Source of the DNA: Bacteroidales bacterium | GTDB lineage: Bacteria > Bacteroidota > Bacteroidia > Bacteroidales > VadinHA17 | DNA length: 7,326 nt | Direction: 5' to 3' | NCBI GenBank assembly: GCA_013314865.1 | Contig: JABUEV010000116.1 | Coordinates: 1 to 7,326, forward strand | Translations under genes and position numbers: made by a program | Shown here: positions 5,530-7,326 of the stretch, piece by piece | Numbering within the stretch: position 1 is the first letter of the stretch | How the letters are laid out: every line of letters starts with the position of its first letter | Notes under the pieces: generated by a model | The model's input: the letters and a program-made list of their open reading frames with translations, nothing else | Database searches by the model: none | What the model was told of the DNA's origin: nothing

Positions 5530-6351
5530 ATGAGGGTTAAGACAATAGTTACAATCTTACTGACTGCATTTCTTGCCGGCTCATGCGGCGAATACGGCAA
5601 ACTGCTGAAAAGCACCGATTATGATTTGAAGAAAACCAAGGCAAAAGAGTATTTTGAAGCAGGAAAATATGTAAAAGCCACAGAATTGCTTGAGCAGATA
5701 TTGCCGCGATTCAGGGCATCTGCTGACGCCGAGGAACTCAACTGGATAAATGCACAGAGTTATTACGGAATGAGGGATTACATGATGGCCGGCAGTTACT
5801 TTTCAAGCCTTGTTGAACAGTATCCTTTCGGAAAATATGCTGAGGAGGCATCATTCATGGCATCAAAATGCAACTACAACCTTGCCCCGAGAGCCGCACT
5901 TGATCAGGAATATTCAAGAAACGCAATCGAGGGATTCAGACTCTATATTACCCGTTATCCTTCAAGCCCCAGGGTGGAGGAAGCAAAATTATATATAAAG
6001 GAACTCGAGGAAAGACTGGTTGAAAAATCTTATCTCAACGCCAGGCTTTATTATGATATGAAACAGTACAGGGCAGCTATAGTGGCACTTACCAACAGCC
6101 TTAAGGAATACTCTGATTCCAGATACAGGGAAGAAATGATGTTTCTTAAGCTTAATTCACTCTATCTGTATGCTGTCAACAGCCTGGCGGCAAAGCAGAA
6201 GGAAAGATATCAGGATGCACTGGATGACTACTATTCATTCATTGAGGAATATCCGAAAAGCAAATATTCAAGGGAAGTAAGAAAAATTTACCTCGATACA
6301 GCGAGATTCTTAAAAATTGATATAAAGGATAATTTGGTTAATTTACAATAA
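5530..6351 (+). CDS. bamD: Outer membrane protein assembly factor BamD (lipoprotein)
   Basis: A 273-residue lipoprotein of the BAM complex, which inserts beta-barrel proteins into the outer membrane with BamA. The N-terminus is a lipoprotein signal: basic R2 and K4, a hydrophobic core, and lipobox LAGSC with the lipidated cysteine C19. The mature part is a TPR solenoid. Helical pairs begin with AKEYFEAGKYVKATELLEQIL (38-58), and repeat-ending turns occur at YPFGKY (98-103), YPSSPR (143-148) and YPKSKY (241-246). Length and order agree with BamD/YfiO. It is the first gene of a tight operon, 4 nt ahead of the omega-like gene, and has its own promoter box. No Shine-Dalgarno sequence is visible. 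Confidence 0.93.
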   Translation: MRVKTIVTILLTAFLAGSCGEYGKLLKSTDYDLKKTKAKEYFEAGKYVKATELLEQILPRFRASADAEELNWINAQSYYGMRDYMMAGSYFSSLVEQYPFGKYAEEASFMASKCNYNLAPRAALDQEYSRNAIEGFRLYITRYPSSPRVEEAKLYIKELEERLVEKSYLNARLYYDMKQYRAAIVALTNSLKEYSDSRYREEMMFLKLNSLYLYAVNSLAAKQKERYQDALDDYYSFIEEYPKSKYSREVRKIYLDTARFLKIDIKDNLVNLQ

Positions 6352-6355
6352 ACAG

Positions 6356-6700
6356 ATGGATTACAGAAAATCAAACGCACCAATCACTACTGTTACTCGA
6401 AATGTTGATGAACTTTCAAAACAAACCGGTAATATTTATGAGTCGGTTATAATAGTGTCAAGAAGAGCTAACCAGATAGCAGTGGAAATGAAGCAGGAGC
6501 TTAACAAAAAGCTGGAAGAGTTCGCATCTTATACTGATAATCTGGAGGAAGTGTTTGAAAACCGTGAACAGATCGAGATTTCAAAATTCTACGAGAGGCT
6601 CCCTAAGCCAACACTCATAGCTCTTCAGGAATTTCTGGAAGGCAAGATATTCTACAGAAACCCTGAAAAGGGAACAGCGAGAACAAAAACAACCGGTTAA
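6356..6700 (+). CDS. rpoZ: DNA-directed RNA polymerase omega subunit (Bacteroidota type)
   Basis: A 114-residue protein matching the divergent omega/Rpb6-like subunit of Bacteroidota. The core is NIYESVIIVSRRANQIA at 26-42, corresponding to the NxxxxxxxxxxRAxQ helix by which omega grips the beta' C-terminus. A charged helical segment follows, then a C-terminal extension (KFYERLPKPTLIALQEFLEGK) not found in E. coli omega. Omega aids assembly and stability of RNA polymerase. The identification leans partly on position: bamD, this gene and coaBC are consecutive in Bacteroidota. Its stop TAA (6698-6700) shares its last A with the coaBC ATG, suggesting translational coupling. Confidence 0.82.
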   Translation: MDYRKSNAPITTVTRNVDELSKQTGNIYESVIIVSRRANQIAVEMKQELNKKLEEFASYTDNLEEVFENREQIEISKFYERLPKPTLIALQEFLEGKIFYRNPEKGTARTKTTG

Positions 6701-7260
6701 TGCTGAAAGGCAAAAACATATTAGTTGGCATTACAGGTGGCATTGCAGCCTATAAAACTGCTTCCGTTGTCAGACTGCTGGTAAAGGAGGGTGCAAATGT
6801 GAAGGTCATTATGACAGAGCATGCAAAGGAGTTTATTACACCTTTAACTATGGCAACCCTCTCCCGAAATCCTGTCTATTCAGGTTTTTTTGACCCTGAA
6901 GACGGAAGCTGGAACAGTCACGTGGATCTTGGTTCATGGGCTGATCTCTTTCTCATTGCTCCTGCAACTGCCAATTCTATGGCAAAAATGGCAAACGGAA
7001 TAGCTGACAACCTTTTACTGACGACTTATTTGTCAGCCCGCTGTCCGGTATTTATTGCTCCTTCAATGGATGTTGATATGCTAAAACACCCCGCCACCGA
7101 GCGGAACATAACTATTCTCAAGTCAAACGGCTGTCACGTTCTCGACCCTGCATACGGTGAACTTGCAAGCGGCCTTTCAGGAAAAGGCCGGATGGCCGAA
7201 CCGGAAGAAATAGTCGGGGAGATTAAAAACTTCTTTAAAAAAAAAACTATAAACCTCTGA
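6700..7260 (+). CDS. coaBC: CoaBC, CoaC domain (phosphopantothenoylcysteine decarboxylase), frame ends at an A10 run
   Basis: A 186-residue flavodoxin-like FMN enzyme that decarboxylates 4'-phosphopantothenoylcysteine to 4'-phosphopantetheine in CoA synthesis. It shows GITGGIAAYK (10-19), H74 in the NSHVDL segment (equivalent to the catalytic His75 of E. coli Dfp), FMN-contacting APATANSMAKM (87-97), PSMDVDML (121-128) in place of PxMNxxMW, and SGLSGKGRMAEP (157-168). Relative to E. coli, from memory, Asn125 is Asp (D124) and Cys158 is Ser (S157). The protein should continue into the CoaB ligase domain (about 400 residues in all). Instead the frame reaches TGA at 7258-7260, just after ten A residues (7237-7246), and CoaB coding resumes in the -1 frame. 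It overlaps the rpoZ stop by 1 nt. Confidence 0.9.
   Translation: MLKGKNILVGITGGIAAYKTASVVRLLVKEGANVKVIMTEHAKEFITPLTMATLSRNPVYSGFFDPEDGSWNSHVDLGSWADLFLIAPATANSMAKMANGIADNLLLTTYLSARCPVFIAPSMDVDMLKHPATERNITILKSNGCHVLDPAYGELASGLSGKGRMAEPEEIVGEIKNFFKKKTINL
7237..7246 (+). other. A10 homopolymer at the coaBC frame break
   Basis: Ten A residues follow TTCTTT and are read as three Lys codons plus the first base of ACT. Re-reading one base, or one extra A in the transcript or genome, carries the frame past the TGA at 7258 and into CoaB. Codon context A-AAA-AAA is of the kind on which tRNA-Lys slips by -1, and runs of nine or more A also promote RNA polymerase slippage. An assembly or sequencing indel is equally possible. 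Confidence 0.7.
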
Positions 7261-7326
7261 TCGGCAAGAGAGTCCTCATAAATGCAGGACCTACCCGGGA
7301 ACCAATTGACCCTGTACGGTTCATAA
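7239..7326 (+). pseudogene. coaBC: CoaB domain start (phosphopantothenate-cysteine ligase), -1 frame, truncated by window end
   Basis: In the frame -1 to the CoaC part, codons from 7239 to the window edge are open and read K-K-N-Y-K-P-L-I-G-K-R-V-L-I then NAGPTREPIDPVRFI. The GPTREPIDPVRF segment is the characteristic nucleotide-binding start of the CoaB domain, which joins phosphopantothenate to cysteine using CTP. This frame has a TAA at 7236-7238, and no ATG or GTG occurs in it before the window ends, so separate initiation is not apparent here. The label pseudogene is provisional: the domain looks intact, and only the link to CoaC is broken. The remaining roughly 200 residues lie outside the window. 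Confidence 0.8.

Overview
The window looks like chromosomal DNA from a member of the Bacteroidota, probably an anaerobic Bacteroidales-type lineage. Three things point there: (i) the gene order bamD - omega-like RNA polymerase subunit - coaBC, which is characteristic of that phylum; (ii) start sites that mostly lack Shine-Dalgarno sequences, together with two exact copies of the Bacteroidota -7 promoter box TAnnTTTG placed 15-16 nt before the chosen ATGs of trxB and bamD; and (iii) the family-level look of the proteins. No RNA genes, transposases or CRISPR arrays are visible.

Left part (1-1003). The 3' end of a DUF362-family gene runs in from outside the window. It is followed by about 460 bp without a gene. 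That gap is filled by simple-sequence structure: a perfect hairpin, an 8-bp tandem array (unit AAGATTCC), five head-to-tail copies of a 31-bp unit that can itself fold, another perfect hairpin, and a second 8-bp array (unit AAGACTGC) whose unit resembles the first.

Centre (1004-4052). A secreted DUF6599-like protein, thioredoxin reductase (trxB) and a small SRPBCC/AHSA1-type protein lie on the plus strand. They converge on a TorD-family chaperone gene on the minus strand. A strong minus-strand rho-independent terminator (4020-4052) separates the TorD gene from the gene upstream of it.

Right part (4096-7326). A PLP-dependent alpha-oxoamine synthase on the minus strand diverges from the bamD - rpoZ - coaBC operon on the plus strand. 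The operon genes are almost contiguous (4-nt gap, then a 1-nt stop/start overlap). BamD serves outer-membrane protein insertion, omega serves RNA polymerase, and CoaBC makes 4'-phosphopantetheine for coenzyme A.

The most notable point is in coaBC. The reading frame breaks at a run of ten A residues exactly at the junction between the CoaC and CoaB domains, and CoaB coding resumes in the -1 frame up to the window end. This may be a mutation, a sequencing indel, or slippage/frameshifting that yields free CoaC plus fused CoaBC. The CoaC domain also appears to carry Asp and Ser where E. coli Dfp has its catalytic Asn125 and Cys158. I found no clearly new multi-gene system; the repeat mosaic and the coaBC junction are the parts that ordinary annotation does not explain.
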